Virus record (IMG/VR): IMGVR_UViG_3300042865_000144
Span: 1 to 22,468 of that record
DNA: 22,468 bases
Direction: 5' to 3' (one strand)
DNA from: a virus
Position 1 is the first letter of the stretch. The number at the start of each line of letters is the position of its first letter. Below, piece by piece: positions 12,480 to 19,931 of this stretch. The notes under the pieces were generated by a model, which saw nothing but the letters and a program-made list of their open reading frames with translations, was not told the origin of the DNA and made no database searches. Position numbers and translations under genes: made by a program.

Positions 12480-14984
12480 TTATGCCACCGTCAAAGGCAA
12501 AGCACCGTTCGTTCGCTCGTAACGCTTCAAAGCGTTCACGATCTGTGTGCCGATATCTTTACCATCAGCACCCATACCAGCCGTAACTTGAATGTTGTAA
12601 GTGCTACCCATAGAACCTAAACGGTCAAGAGGAATGATCGCCTCTGCGCCTGCTTCACCGACAAGACCGAGCATCGCTTTAGTAACAACACCACCATTAG
12701 CGAACACGCCGATACCGCCACCCAACAATTCTTCAAGCGTAGGAACACGAATGTTTTTCAGATCTTCAAAAGTTATTTCACCGAAACCAAAATCAACACC
12801 TGTGCCACCAGTAGCCCCACCATTACCTGTAGAGAAATCAGGCACAACAACACCTGTACCAGCAGCAGCATCAGCCTCTGCTTTGGCTTTCTTAGAAATC
12901 TTTAAGCCAGCCTCATAACGATCTTTTTCAGCCTCAGTTAGTTTCTCTACAGCCTCAGCCTGACGCTCATAGGCTTCGGTTCGTGCGTCAATAGCATCAC
13001 GCTGAGCCTTCTCAGCATCAAGCAATTCTTTCAACGCATCTTTATAAGCATCACTACCTTCTTTTGCACCATTAACAACCTCATCAAGTTTCTCTTGCGC
13101 AGCAGCCAAAGCCTCAACAGAATCACGCTGAGAATCAGTAGCGTCAGCAACAGACAATTTCGCTTCAGCCAATCTGATCTCGGCTTCACGAATCATCTGT
13201 GGCGTTGATTCAGGGTCTTTACGAACATCAATCAAATCTTCTTCTGCTTTTTTAACAGCAAAAATTGCTTGCTCTAAACCGTATTTTGCTCGCTCAGCAG
13301 AACGCTCAGCCTTTGATCTTTCTTTCTCGGCATCTTTCGCTTCTTTAGATTCTCTGCCATAACCTTTAGTGATTAGGTTGAAACGCTTTTGTGCTTCTGT
13401 TAAGGCTTTAGTTTTCTCTAACAGGCTCTTGTTTGATTCATCTACGCTCTTGTTTGCGTCACGCAACGAACGCTGAGCCTGTGTAACGCCTTTGATTGCG
13501 TCAGTGTATTTCTCTAACGCTTTTTTGGCTTTCTCAATAGCCGATTCACCACTACCACCACCAGCACCGCCACCAGTAGGAGGCGTGAATGTAGGTGGTG
13601 TGAATACTGGTGCAGTGCCTTGACGCTCAGCATTTTTTACTGCTTGAATCTGACCCAATAATTTAGATACTTCTTTACTGGTTTTATTTGCTGATGTTGT
13701 TATACGCCCGAACTCAACTTCGCTTGTGTAAGAAAGTTCAGTTAGTCCAGCACCAAATAAGTTCGCTGCTTTAATCATTATGTTAATGGCAGTAACAAAC
13801 TTATTTCGGACATTAATAAAATAATTAACGAACTCTTCAACTATTGAAATAGCAAAATTAATTACAGAATGAACTACTTTGCGGAAACCTTCAAACTTTA
13901 GATATGCAGCAACAACCGCAACACCTAAAGCAATAACGGCAGCGACAACAATTCCTATTGGGTTAGCAAACAAAGCAGTATTAAAAAGAGTCTGCGAGAT
14001 CGTGGCAGCAATCGCAATTAAACGCAAAGCCGTAAATGCTGAAACTAAAGCAAGAATAATGTTTGTGAACTTGCCACCATTCTCAATAACATCTAGAAAC
14101 TTGCCACCAAGAAACTTAAGACCAGCACCGATACCTTGTTCACCGACTATTTCAGCAAATTCTGTCATTACAGGTAAAACTGAGTTTTGAATTACGCCTA
14201 ACAAAGTTTTATAAACAGGAATTAATGCTGTGCCAAGCGTTGCTTTAACATTTTCAAATTGAGCAGCAAGAGTTCTTTGTGTATTCGCTACACCATCAGC
14301 AGTTCGGGCATAATCACCTTGAGCGAGGCTTGTATCCTTTAAGATAAGCGCATAAGCAGCCTGACTTTTAGCATTGATGTCTAGATTACCTTTGCCGTTA
14401 TACAAGCCAAGATTCATCGCTTCTTGTTTCAAACGAGCATCATTAAGTGCTACACCAAATCGTTTTAACGGTTCTGTTTCGCCCGAAAGACCTGAACGAA
14501 GTGCTTGAATAGCATCTTCAACGCTCGTGTTATTAAACGAAGCAAGATCGCCAGCCAACTGAACAAGTGTCGTGGACATCTCTACTGCTTGTGGTTGAGC
14601 GACACCGAACGCTTGTAACAAGTTCCCGTAAGTGCCTGCTGCCTCTAACGCAGCCTGTTTAGATATACCCATTGATTTCGCAGCCGTTGAAGCAAAATCG
14701 CTTACTGCTTTAGATGATTGACCGAAAACGACATTAACTTTTGATTGAGATTCTTCAAGATTAGAAGCAGCATCAATAAGTTGTTTGCCCACAACTCCAG
14801 CAACAACACCAGCGACAGCACCGAACTTCGCTAAATTTTTTATACCATTAGTAACAGCCTTGTCAAAAGTGCGTAAACCAAAAGTTGCTTTATTGCCTGC
14901 ACCTTCAAGTTTCTTGAAATCGCTGATTGCTTTTTTTATGCCTTTAGAGTCAAAATCAGAGACTATATTTACGCCAACTGCCAT
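12480..14984 (-). CDS. Tail tape measure protein
   Basis: At 834 residues this is the longest gene here, placed between chaperone and hub genes as expected. It has a basic N-terminal region, a hydrophobic helix at about 53-70, a helical central part with LQAFGVAQPQAVEMSTTLVQL and SFNNTSVEDAIQALRSGLSG, hydrophobic segments near 305-355, a long Lys/Glu/Ala coiled coil at about 480-720, and a C-terminal GEAGAEAIIPLDRLG motif typical of tape measures. It spans the tail lumen and sets length; about 0.15 nm per residue would imply roughly 125 nm, a siphovirus-like tail. Confidence 0.93.
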   Translation of the reverse strand: MAVGVNIVSDFDSKGIKKAISDFKKLEGAGNKATFGLRTFDKAVTNGIKNLAKFGAVAGVVAGVVGKQLIDAASNLEESQSKVNVVFGQSSKAVSDFASTAAKSMGISKQAALEAAGTYGNLLQAFGVAQPQAVEMSTTLVQLAGDLASFNNTSVEDAIQALRSGLSGETEPLKRFGVALNDARLKQEAMNLGLYNGKGNLDINAKSQAAYALILKDTSLAQGDYARTADGVANTQRTLAAQFENVKATLGTALIPVYKTLLGVIQNSVLPVMTEFAEIVGEQGIGAGLKFLGGKFLDVIENGGKFTNIILALVSAFTALRLIAIAATISQTLFNTALFANPIGIVVAAVIALGVAVVAAYLKFEGFRKVVHSVINFAISIVEEFVNYFINVRNKFVTAINIMIKAANLFGAGLTELSYTSEVEFGRITTSANKTSKEVSKLLGQIQAVKNAERQGTAPVFTPPTFTPPTGGGAGGGSGESAIEKAKKALEKYTDAIKGVTQAQRSLRDANKSVDESNKSLLEKTKALTEAQKRFNLITKGYGRESKEAKDAEKERSKAERSAERAKYGLEQAIFAVKKAEEDLIDVRKDPESTPQMIREAEIRLAEAKLSVADATDSQRDSVEALAAAQEKLDEVVNGAKEGSDAYKDALKELLDAEKAQRDAIDARTEAYERQAEAVEKLTEAEKDRYEAGLKISKKAKAEADAAAGTGVVVPDFSTGNGGATGGTGVDFGFGEITFEDLKNIRVPTLEELLGGGIGVFANGGVVTKAMLGLVGEAGAEAIIPLDRLGSMGSTYNIQVTAGMGADGKDIGTQIVNALKRYERTNGALPLTVA

Positions 14985-14993
14985 AGTGATACC

Positions 14994-15563
14994 TTACTTT
15001 TGATTGCTCATAATTGCTTTAGTTGTATAAGCATCAACCTGTTTAATAACTTCTAAAATGTCTGCTTCAATCATTCCTTCGTTTGCTTTGATTGCACCGT
15101 ACAATATACGAGAACGACCACCATCACCTGTTGATTTGATTCGTTTATGTTTGTCAAGATTTGCAATAAACTTTTGACCTGCTGTAGCACTAGCACCTCT
15201 AGCACCAGCAGTTACCGAACCAGCAATATCATATACCGAACCGCCAGCGTCATCTTGTTGAATACGCAAGATCACACTTGCTCTAGTGCCTCCACGGATA
15301 GAACCTGAACCTGCTTTGGGTTTCACATTTGCTTTTGCTTTAGAACCTAAATATGGGGGCAGGCGTGATTTTGTTGAAAGTCTCGCACCAGAGGTATGCC
15401 AATTCAATAAAGGTTCATCAGGGAACTTACTGCCAACAAGTTGCGCTAATGGTTGCGCCTTCATTACTAAGTCTCTACGCAGAGATTTATATAACTCTGC
15501 CTCATAGTTTTTCAAATAGTAAAGCGTTTCACTTATACCATAAAACTTTGCTTGTAATGCCAT
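14994..15563 (-). CDS. gp10-like neck/tail-completion protein
   Basis: This 189-residue basic protein has an N-terminal helix (LYYLKNYEAELYKSLRRDLVM), then AQPLAQLVGSKFPDEPLLNW, a Gly/Arg turn and a strand region (ASVILRIQQDDAGGSVYDIAGSV). The pattern of an N-terminal helix, A-xP-LA and LNWHTSG resembles HK97 gp10-type neck proteins in actinobacteriophages. Those usually sit between connector and major tail genes; here it sits between the chaperone and tape measure. It starts 17 bases past the frameshifted chaperone end with no strong ribosome-binding site. Tail completion or tape-measure assembly are both plausible. Confidence 0.6.
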   Translation of the reverse strand: MALQAKFYGISETLYYLKNYEAELYKSLRRDLVMKAQPLAQLVGSKFPDEPLLNWHTSGARLSTKSRLPPYLGSKAKANVKPKAGSGSIRGGTRASVILRIQQDDAGGSVYDIAGSVTAGARGASATAGQKFIANLDKHKRIKSTGDGGRSRILYGAIKANEGMIEADILEVIKQVDAYTTKAIMSNQK

Positions 15564-15580
15564 AGGCGCACATCATACAA

Positions 15581-16002
15581 CTATCTGCGTTTACGATTCG
15601 CCTGTTTAACAAGCCATCGCTGATACGCCAACATCGTGTCCAACATTTCTTCACTCTCATTTAGAAGCAAAGATGGCGCAATATGATACTCGTGCGCTAG
15701 GTGAGCGATCAGCCAATGCGCTGAATCGTCACCGAACTTTATTCTTTTGGGGAATCACCTTCATCTGCTGGTGTAACTTGTGCGACTGTCGCAATCCAAT
15801 CAGGGTCAAACTTCAGTTTAGTTTTTTGTCTGTGTGTGAGAGCAGACCAAGCAAGCCAAGCAAGATCCGTCAAACGCATTTCTGTTTCTAGGCGAACCAC
15901 GCTTCTTTGCCAAGTGCGTTCAAAGCCAACGAAGTCAGCGAACACTGCTTCAACAGGCTCAATCGTGCCGTCTAGATATTCAACTTTTAACGCAATTTTC
16001 AT
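15581..16002 (-). CDS. Tail assembly chaperone, -1 frameshift product
   Basis: The zero-frame ORF ends at 15739, but slipping -1 on C-CCA-AAA (15751-15745) continues for 54 codons to TAG at 15583-15581. The extension reads RIKFGDDSAHWLIAHLAHEY, later LLLNESEEMLDTMLAYQRWL, and ends in a basic KRR; the total is about 140 residues. Long tailed phages make both forms; the frameshifted form is the GT-type chaperone that loads tail subunits on the tape measure. The position between major tail and tape measure genes is exact. Coordinates include the shared N-terminal region. Confidence 0.85.
15700..15751 (-). promoter_or_regulatory. Programmed -1 frameshift signal
   Basis: The heptamer CCCAAAA (15751-15745) fits X-XXY-YYZ in the zero frame (C CCA AAA). 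Eleven bases later a hairpin follows: GGTGA, GAT and CAGC pair with TCACC, ATC and GCTG (15733-15700) around a 6-base loop, 12 bp with small interruptions. The zero-frame stop lies only one codon after the slip. The spacer is a little longer than the usual 5-9. Confidence 0.85.
15739..16002 (-). CDS. Tail assembly chaperone (short form)
   Basis: This is the 87-residue G-type form. It opens MKIALKVEYLDGTIEPVEAV, continues with a helical LRTD-type region (RLETEMRLTDLAWLAWSALT) and ends D-S-P-K-E. Small chaperones of this kind sit between the major tail and tape measure genes. An AGAAGGAG ribosome-binding site stands seven bases before the ATG at 16002-16000. See the frameshift entry for the extended form. 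Confidence 0.88.
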   Translation of the reverse strand: MKIALKVEYLDGTIEPVEAVFADFVGFERTWQRSVVRLETEMRLTDLAWLAWSALTHRQKTKLKFDPDWIATVAQVTPADEGDSPKE

Positions 16003-16032
16003 TGTGATCTCCTTCTAGTTTATTTGTTTAGA

Positions 16033-16443
16033 TCAAGAACCAGTTGATTTTGTTAAAACTCCACCAGTAAAACTAAGACTTGTCATCGCCAATTCACCAA
16101 CGGCTGCTGCCACAGGTGTGTGGCTTGCGAGGAAGCACCCCGTCAAAGTGTATGAAGGGTTTGTTGAACTGATAGCCCCCGATGCAGGCGTGATAACTAC
16201 AGTTGTAGTCGTGCCAACAAGAGGATAGATCGTTGCTTCGGTTTCTGTTGCTGCGAAGTCTTGCATAAATTCAATGTCGCAAGAATTGTTTTGCAACCCA
16301 CCAACAAACTTGTGCCCGACCGAACCGAACGCTGTTACTTCAACGCTGTCCACCTCATAATTCAAAGTAACTGAATTGGCTCTATCGCTCAATACAACTG
16401 CGTTCACAGTGATTGTTGCGTCTGTCAAAACTAATGATGCCAT
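16033..16443 (-). CDS. Major tail protein
   Basis: This 136-residue beta-rich protein forms the tail tube. It reads as alternating strands: LVLTDATITVNAVVLSD, NSVTLNYEVDSVEVTAFG, HKFVGGLQNNSCDIEFMQDF, TTTTVVITPASGAISST and the final SHTPVAAAVGELAMTSLSF. The DSVEVTAFGS-x-GHKFVGGL element is typical of HK97-like tube subunits. It lies two bases behind the 56-residue gene and leads into the chaperone 30 bases on. A strong ribosome-binding site is not obvious, so it may depend on coupling. Two cysteines are present. Confidence 0.85.
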   Translation of the reverse strand: MASLVLTDATITVNAVVLSDRANSVTLNYEVDSVEVTAFGSVGHKFVGGLQNNSCDIEFMQDFAATETEATIYPLVGTTTTVVITPASGAISSTNPSYTLTGCFLASHTPVAAAVGELAMTSLSFTGGVLTKSTGS

Positions 16444-16445
16444 AA

Positions 16446-16616
16446 CTATTTATCGCTTTCTTTTGGTTCTTGTTTAGAAACTTTAACATTAACTTCAGCC
16501 AAATGTCCACCGTCAAGCAGAGCATCAAGGTTAAAACCTTCAAGATCATCACCAGAAATAGTTGCACCTTGTTTCCCTAACGCACACTTGTCTGTCATCA
16601 CTTTGTAGTTTGCCAT
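16446..16616 (-). CDS. 56-residue conserved-type tail-region protein
   Basis: The frame reads MANYKVMTDKCALGKQGATI, then SGDDLEGFNLDALLDGGHLA and a charged tail, ending with TAG at 16448-16446. The LEG-x-N-x-DALL-x-GGHL pattern is one seen in short phage proteins near tail genes. GGATAGGA lies upstream of the ATG at 16616-16614, and the major tail gene starts two bases after the stop. It is too short for usual cut-offs. The function is unknown. Confidence 0.78.
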   Translation of the reverse strand: MANYKVMTDKCALGKQGATISGDDLEGFNLDALLDGGHLAEVNVKVSKQEPKESDK

Positions 16617-16624
16617 TTGTTGTC

Positions 16625-17032
16625 CTATCCGTGAACTGTTACTTGGAACTGTATCTGTAAAAACTCTGCGTCAGCAGAACTTAAACTCGTAATGTTCGCA
16701 CCCGATGGTAGCACCAAAGTTTGGCACACGCCACCAAGTGTCTTGTCGCCTTCAATCGCTGCACGAACACTTTTCGCACCTGAATATGAAAGATAATCGT
16801 CAAGAATCGCAAACGAATTACGATCAACATATCTGCCGACAATCACATTCACAGTCCAATCCATAACGACATCGCCACCAGCGAACGCCCTGTGATACTC
16901 AATCCGATTCAATGTCGGGAACGCAAACGGTGGGTTCAGTTGCTCAGGTTGATACGCCGAAGTGCGAAGCCCAGAGATCGTAGCGAGGCGTGTAGCAAGC
17001 CCTGTAGCGACCTGAGAAACGGTAGCAGGCAT
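16625..17032 (-). CDS. Tail terminator-like protein
   Basis: This 135-residue protein opens MPATVSQVATGLATRLATIS and continues with GLRTSAYQPEQLNPPFAFPT, a helix-then-Pro-rich layout known from tail-terminator proteins of actinobacteriophages. Strands follow (VMDWTVNVIVGRYVDRNSF) and a final QIQFQVTVHG edge strand. It overlaps the connector stop (TGATG) and precedes the 56-residue and tail-tube genes. It probably caps the tail tube at the head-tail junction; no separate head-closure gene is visible before it. Confidence 0.72.
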   Translation of the reverse strand: MPATVSQVATGLATRLATISGLRTSAYQPEQLNPPFAFPTLNRIEYHRAFAGGDVVMDWTVNVIVGRYVDRNSFAILDDYLSYSGAKSVRAAIEGDKTLGGVCQTLVLPSGANITSLSSADAEFLQIQFQVTVHG

Positions 17033-17634
17033 CAGGCGATACCGAAACGGCGATACTGCGACAACAAATCACGCACATCAGGATCAACAGCCCGAACAGT
17101 GATCGCCATATCAGCGAAACCGACTACGCCAAGCGCAGCATTAAGCCGAGCAAACTGACGCATAGAAAGCAAGATACACGCTTGATTCACATCGTCAGGG
17201 ATACTTTCCCAACCCCATTGAGCCGTAACTTGAACAGTCTCAAAAGACGGCGTTACATATAAAGGGAATGTTGCGCCACCGACCATACGAGCAGATTCAT
17301 ATGGGCGTGTGTAGATCGGCACATTTCTTGGCTGTAACACATAGTCCACGCCTTGCGTCAAAGTCGTAGCATAAGTTCCGTTACCAGTTGAATCAATCTT
17401 GATTGTTACACTCGTGTTCGCTACATCTCTGCCGAAATCTAAAAGATATTCGTTGTATGGATACATCGGCACAGCAGTCTGTGAAGTCTTATAAAAAAAC
17501 CTGCCACAGTAGCCATCAATGCGCCGAGAAGCAGACTCAATAGCGTTCTCTAAAAGTGCGTCATCGGTGCTGTCAGTAATTCTAAGAGCCGATTTCAATT
17601 CTGCCAAAGTGCAGTAACCATTAACGATTGCCAT
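17032..17634 (-). CDS. Head-tail connector (gp6-like adaptor)
   Basis: The N-terminal 45 residues match HK97 gp6-type adaptors: a CTLAELKSALRITDSTDDAL helix-turn-helix-like start, then LLENAIESASRRIDGYCGRFF with the R-x-IDGYCGR signature. A beta region follows (VTIKIDSTGNGTYATTLT, VDYVLQP) and a helix-rich end. At 200 residues it is longer than minimal gp6, as common in actinobacteriophages. It binds the portal and starts the connector. The ATG lies three bases after the 66-residue gene, and the stop is coupled to the terminator-like gene. Confidence 0.88.
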   Translation of the reverse strand: MAIVNGYCTLAELKSALRITDSTDDALLENAIESASRRIDGYCGRFFYKTSQTAVPMYPYNEYLLDFGRDVANTSVTIKIDSTGNGTYATTLTQGVDYVLQPRNVPIYTRPYESARMVGGATFPLYVTPSFETVQVTAQWGWESIPDDVNQACILLSMRQFARLNAALGVVGFADMAITVRAVDPDVRDLLSQYRRFGIA

Positions 17635-17637
17635 TAG

Positions 17638-17838
17638 TTATACTTTCTTTTTCTTGCCACGCTTTGACACAGCCTTTTCAACTTCAGGCTCAACCGAAGT
17701 AACCTCAACTTCAGGCACATATTTGTTATCAAAACCAAGTTCACGCAACGCAGCATCAACCGCTTTAACACGATCTTTCAAACCTCTGCGTTCATAGCCT
17801 GCTCGCTCTGCGAGAAGTGCGTCAATCATTTTGCTCAT
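17638..17838 (-). CDS. Small coiled protein behind the capsid gene (66 aa)
   Basis: The helix LLAERAGYERRGLKDRVKAV-DAALRELG precedes an acidic strand and a basic KRGKKKK end. Proteins with this GYERRGLKDRVKAVD motif recur just after capsid genes in actinobacteriophages; their function is not known to me. GGGG in front of the ATG at 17838-17836 may serve as ribosome-binding site. It is preceded by the strong 17859-17894 hairpin, so its expression may depend on read-through. Confidence 0.8.
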   Translation of the reverse strand: MSKMIDALLAERAGYERRGLKDRVKAVDAALRELGFDNKYVPEVEVTSVEPEVEKAVSKRGKKKKV

Positions 17839-17858
17839 ATAGACCCCATAAATAGTTG

Positions 17859-17894
17859 AAGGTTGCTGATACCCCGAAGGATACCAGCAACCTT
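17859..17894 (-). terminator. Strong UUCG-loop hairpin behind the capsid gene
   Basis: On the minus strand the RNA folds as a 16-bp stem (arms 17894-17879 and 17874-17859) with 14 Watson-Crick and two G-U pairs, closed by C(UUCG)G. Only a weak U-rich run follows (CAACUAUUUAUGG), so it may be a partial terminator, an mRNA end-stabiliser after processing, or an attenuator between capsid and connector genes. Confidence 0.75.
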
Positions 17895-17913
17895 ACAACA
17901 ATTCAGTTTCAAC

Positions 17914-17927
17914 AACCTTAGAAGGTT
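17914..17927. repeat. Inverted repeat over the capsid stop codon
   Basis: AACCTT-AG-AAGGTT is a perfect 6-bp inverted repeat that overlaps the TAA of the capsid gene. Its AAGGTTG/CAACCTT arms match those of the adjoining hairpin at 17859-17894. Confidence 0.5.
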
Positions 17928-19240
17928 GGTGTTACCAATCCAGTTCCGCCAACAAGAGCGAAAGCATTTGGGTAACGATTTGCGGTGAACGCACTGTAAC
18001 CGTAAACGATCATTGTGAGATCAAGTTCGGCTGCTTTTGGTTGCTCAAAGCGAAGCATCATCGGTTCGCCTGCACCCTGTTCCCACAAGTGGGCTTCTTG
18101 GGTGTTGCCGAGAATGATGACATCTTCGTTTGAACCTGCACCATTTGTTGTGATGACATTCGCATCTGTGATGACAGGCAAACCAAGAATGGTGTAGCCC
18201 GAGTTGCCATACACAGGTGCGCCGTTGCCCGAAGCAAATGCTGGCTGACCGTTGAAGTTCGGCACAGGCACAGCAAGTGGTCGGTTCTGACCATCAACAG
18301 CAGCCAAGATGAAAGCAAGACGGCGTGGGTGCATCAGAATAAAGTTCGGACCAGCAAAGAAGTTGGTCTGAATACGCTGAACACAGTCAGCCAACTTCGG
18401 ATACAACTCGGCAACCGTTGGCGAAGCGTCAGTGTAAGTAACGACCTGTGTAATCACATTGGTTAGTGATGTTGCACTTGTTGTTACGAACAGACTGTCA
18501 AGGTTTGTGTGGTATGCGCTAACAAGGTCAGCCATTACAAGACTGTCAATGTTTGTGCCACGCTCAATCGCTTGACGGCTGACATTCTGCTGACCTGCAA
18601 CGGTAACAACCGAAACATCAAGTTTCGTGTCGTCCATATTGGTTTCTTGAACGGCTGCGCCTTCAGATTGAACTGCTGTCGCTGAACCAGTTGTTACCTT
18701 TGAGATTGAGATTACCAATCCTGAATCTGGCAACTGATGCTTACGAGCAACATCAAGGAACGGGCGACCTGCACGAGCGAACGGTGCTGCAAGTTCAGTC
18801 AAGAACTGTGGCACGATCAAACCTGCAAAGTTGCTGCTCGTTACATCACGGCGTTCAATCTTTTCCTCGTTCATATGACGAGCAAGACGCTGTTGTGCTG
18901 AGTAATCGTTGTTGAATTGTGCTGCGTAAGCGTCACGAATGAACGATGATTCTGCTTGTGGCGAGTAGGTGCGAGCCTCAGACTTTACGACTGAGCCACC
19001 AACTGCAACATCAAACTTCTTTTCTTTGCGAAGTTCTGCTGCTTCTGCTGAACGCTTTTCAAGTTCAGAGTGCTTTTCAATTTGTTCATCAAGTGAACGA
19101 ACCTCAGCGAGTGATGCTGTGATATCTGCATCTTCTTCAACTGTAAGTTCTCGTGCGTCTGCTTGTGCTGCCGAAACGATTGCTTCAGCCTTTGCAAGTG
19201 CAGCGTCACGCTTTTCAATGAGTGTTGCGCTAAATGACAT
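17918..19240 (-). CDS. HK97-fold major capsid protein
   Basis: Residues 1-80 are a charged helical delta/scaffold region (ATLIEKRDAALAKAEAIV, LAEVRSLDEQIEKHSELEKR), followed by a linker around 85-97 where the neighbouring protease probably cuts. The rest has HK97 capsid features, including GLIVPQFLTELAAPFARAGR near 140, VAGQQNVSRQAIERG, FILMHPRRLAFILAAVDGQN, NSGYTILGLPVITDANV and HLWEQGAGEPMMLRFEQP. The ATG at 19240-19238 has GGAGGT five bases upstream, so I prefer it to a TTG at 19252; the product has 440 residues. It lies downstream of portal and protease, as expected. Confidence 0.95.
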   Translation of the reverse strand: MSFSATLIEKRDAALAKAEAIVSAAQADARELTVEEDADITASLAEVRSLDEQIEKHSELEKRSAEAAELRKEKKFDVAVGGSVVKSEARTYSPQAESSFIRDAYAAQFNNDYSAQQRLARHMNEEKIERRDVTSSNFAGLIVPQFLTELAAPFARAGRPFLDVARKHQLPDSGLVISISKVTTGSATAVQSEGAAVQETNMDDTKLDVSVVTVAGQQNVSRQAIERGTNIDSLVMADLVSAYHTNLDSLFVTTSATSLTNVITQVVTYTDASPTVAELYPKLADCVQRIQTNFFAGPNFILMHPRRLAFILAAVDGQNRPLAVPVPNFNGQPAFASGNGAPVYGNSGYTILGLPVITDANVITTNGAGSNEDVIILGNTQEAHLWEQGAGEPMMLRFEQPKAAELDLTMIVYGYSAFTANRYPNAFALVGGTGLVTPTF

Positions 19241-19306
19241 AGTGACCTCCAATGGTCAATCGGTTTATGTTTTGTCCGAGTGATAAAACCAGTGACCTAA
19301 TTGGTC
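19241..19306 (-). repeat. Direct repeat with internal palindromes in capsid leader
   Basis: The minus strand carries GACCAATTAGGTCACT (19306-19291) and GACCATTGGAGGTCACT (19257-19241), 50 bases apart. Each contains GACC...GGTC arms. The second includes the capsid ribosome-binding site GGAGGT, so pairing would partly hide it. The leader between the protease stop and the capsid start holds no ORF. Confidence 0.55.
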
Positions 19307-19312
19307 GGCTGT

Positions 19313-19909
19313 TTAACGGCTGCGTAACTTCTCAACTGCGATCTGCGATTTACGCAAAAGCAATTTTGAAGTCGGTGCGATAGTAACAGGTGTGGAAGCG
19401 TTACGCAACTCGGCAACTGTTTCCTCATACGCAGGGAAAGTAACCACGCTCACATCAAACAACTGAACCTCACGAAGTTCACGAACCGAACGATCATCTG
19501 ACCAATTATCTTTAATTGTGCGGAAAGCAAAACTCATCTGCGAAAGATCGCCTCGCTTCATCGCTGAGATGATTCGTGCAGCGTCAGGGTTACTTGGGTC
19601 AAGGTCTGCTTCAACACGCAAGCCACGCTCATCTTCTTCCAAGACGAGTGTTCCAGATTTTGTTCTAGCCAACGGAACTCCCTCGTGATCAATCAACAAG
19701 CGAACATCTGCGCCATCGTTAATCGTTTTGCTGAACGCACCACGCTTTACATATTCAACGAATGGCATTGGCTCTGATGGCGAATCAAACACCGAAGCGT
19801 AACCAATCAAAGTGTTTCCATCACCTTCGGCACGAACTTCAAGATTGCTGTATGCGATAGTTCTTTTCTCGTCAATCGGTTTTGCAATCCAGTTAAATGT
19901 TTCGCTCAT
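19313..19909 (-). CDS. HK97-type prohead protease (peptidase S78)
   Basis: This serine protease cleaves the capsid scaffold domain during prohead maturation. The family motifs are visible: GYASVFDSPSE at 36-46, FVEYVKRGAFSKTI, H75 in LLIDHEG, S126 in LSQMSFAF, and LREVQLFDVSVVTFPAYEET at 145-164. H75 and S126 should be catalytic, with an acidic residue in the REV segment a candidate third member. At 198 residues it has normal length. GAGGT precedes the ATG at 19909-19907. It lies 72 bases ahead of the capsid start. Confidence 0.94.
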   Translation of the reverse strand: MSETFNWIAKPIDEKRTIAYSNLEVRAEGDGNTLIGYASVFDSPSEPMPFVEYVKRGAFSKTINDGADVRLLIDHEGVPLARTKSGTLVLEEDERGLRVEADLDPSNPDAARIISAMKRGDLSQMSFAFRTIKDNWSDDRSVRELREVQLFDVSVVTFPAYEETVAELRNASTPVTIAPTSKLLLRKSQIAVEKLRSR

Positions 19910-19931
19910 AGTTACCTCACATTAGTTTATA

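Noticed and set aside
15581-15738. Frameshift in the chaperone as a mutation or sequencing error
   Set aside because: The slippery heptamer, matched frame, hairpin and family behaviour point to programmed frameshifting.
16382-16567. 61-codon minus-strand ORF overlapping the tail-tube start
   Set aside because: The correct frame is the 56-residue ORF at 16446-16616, with a ribosome-binding site and recognised motif.
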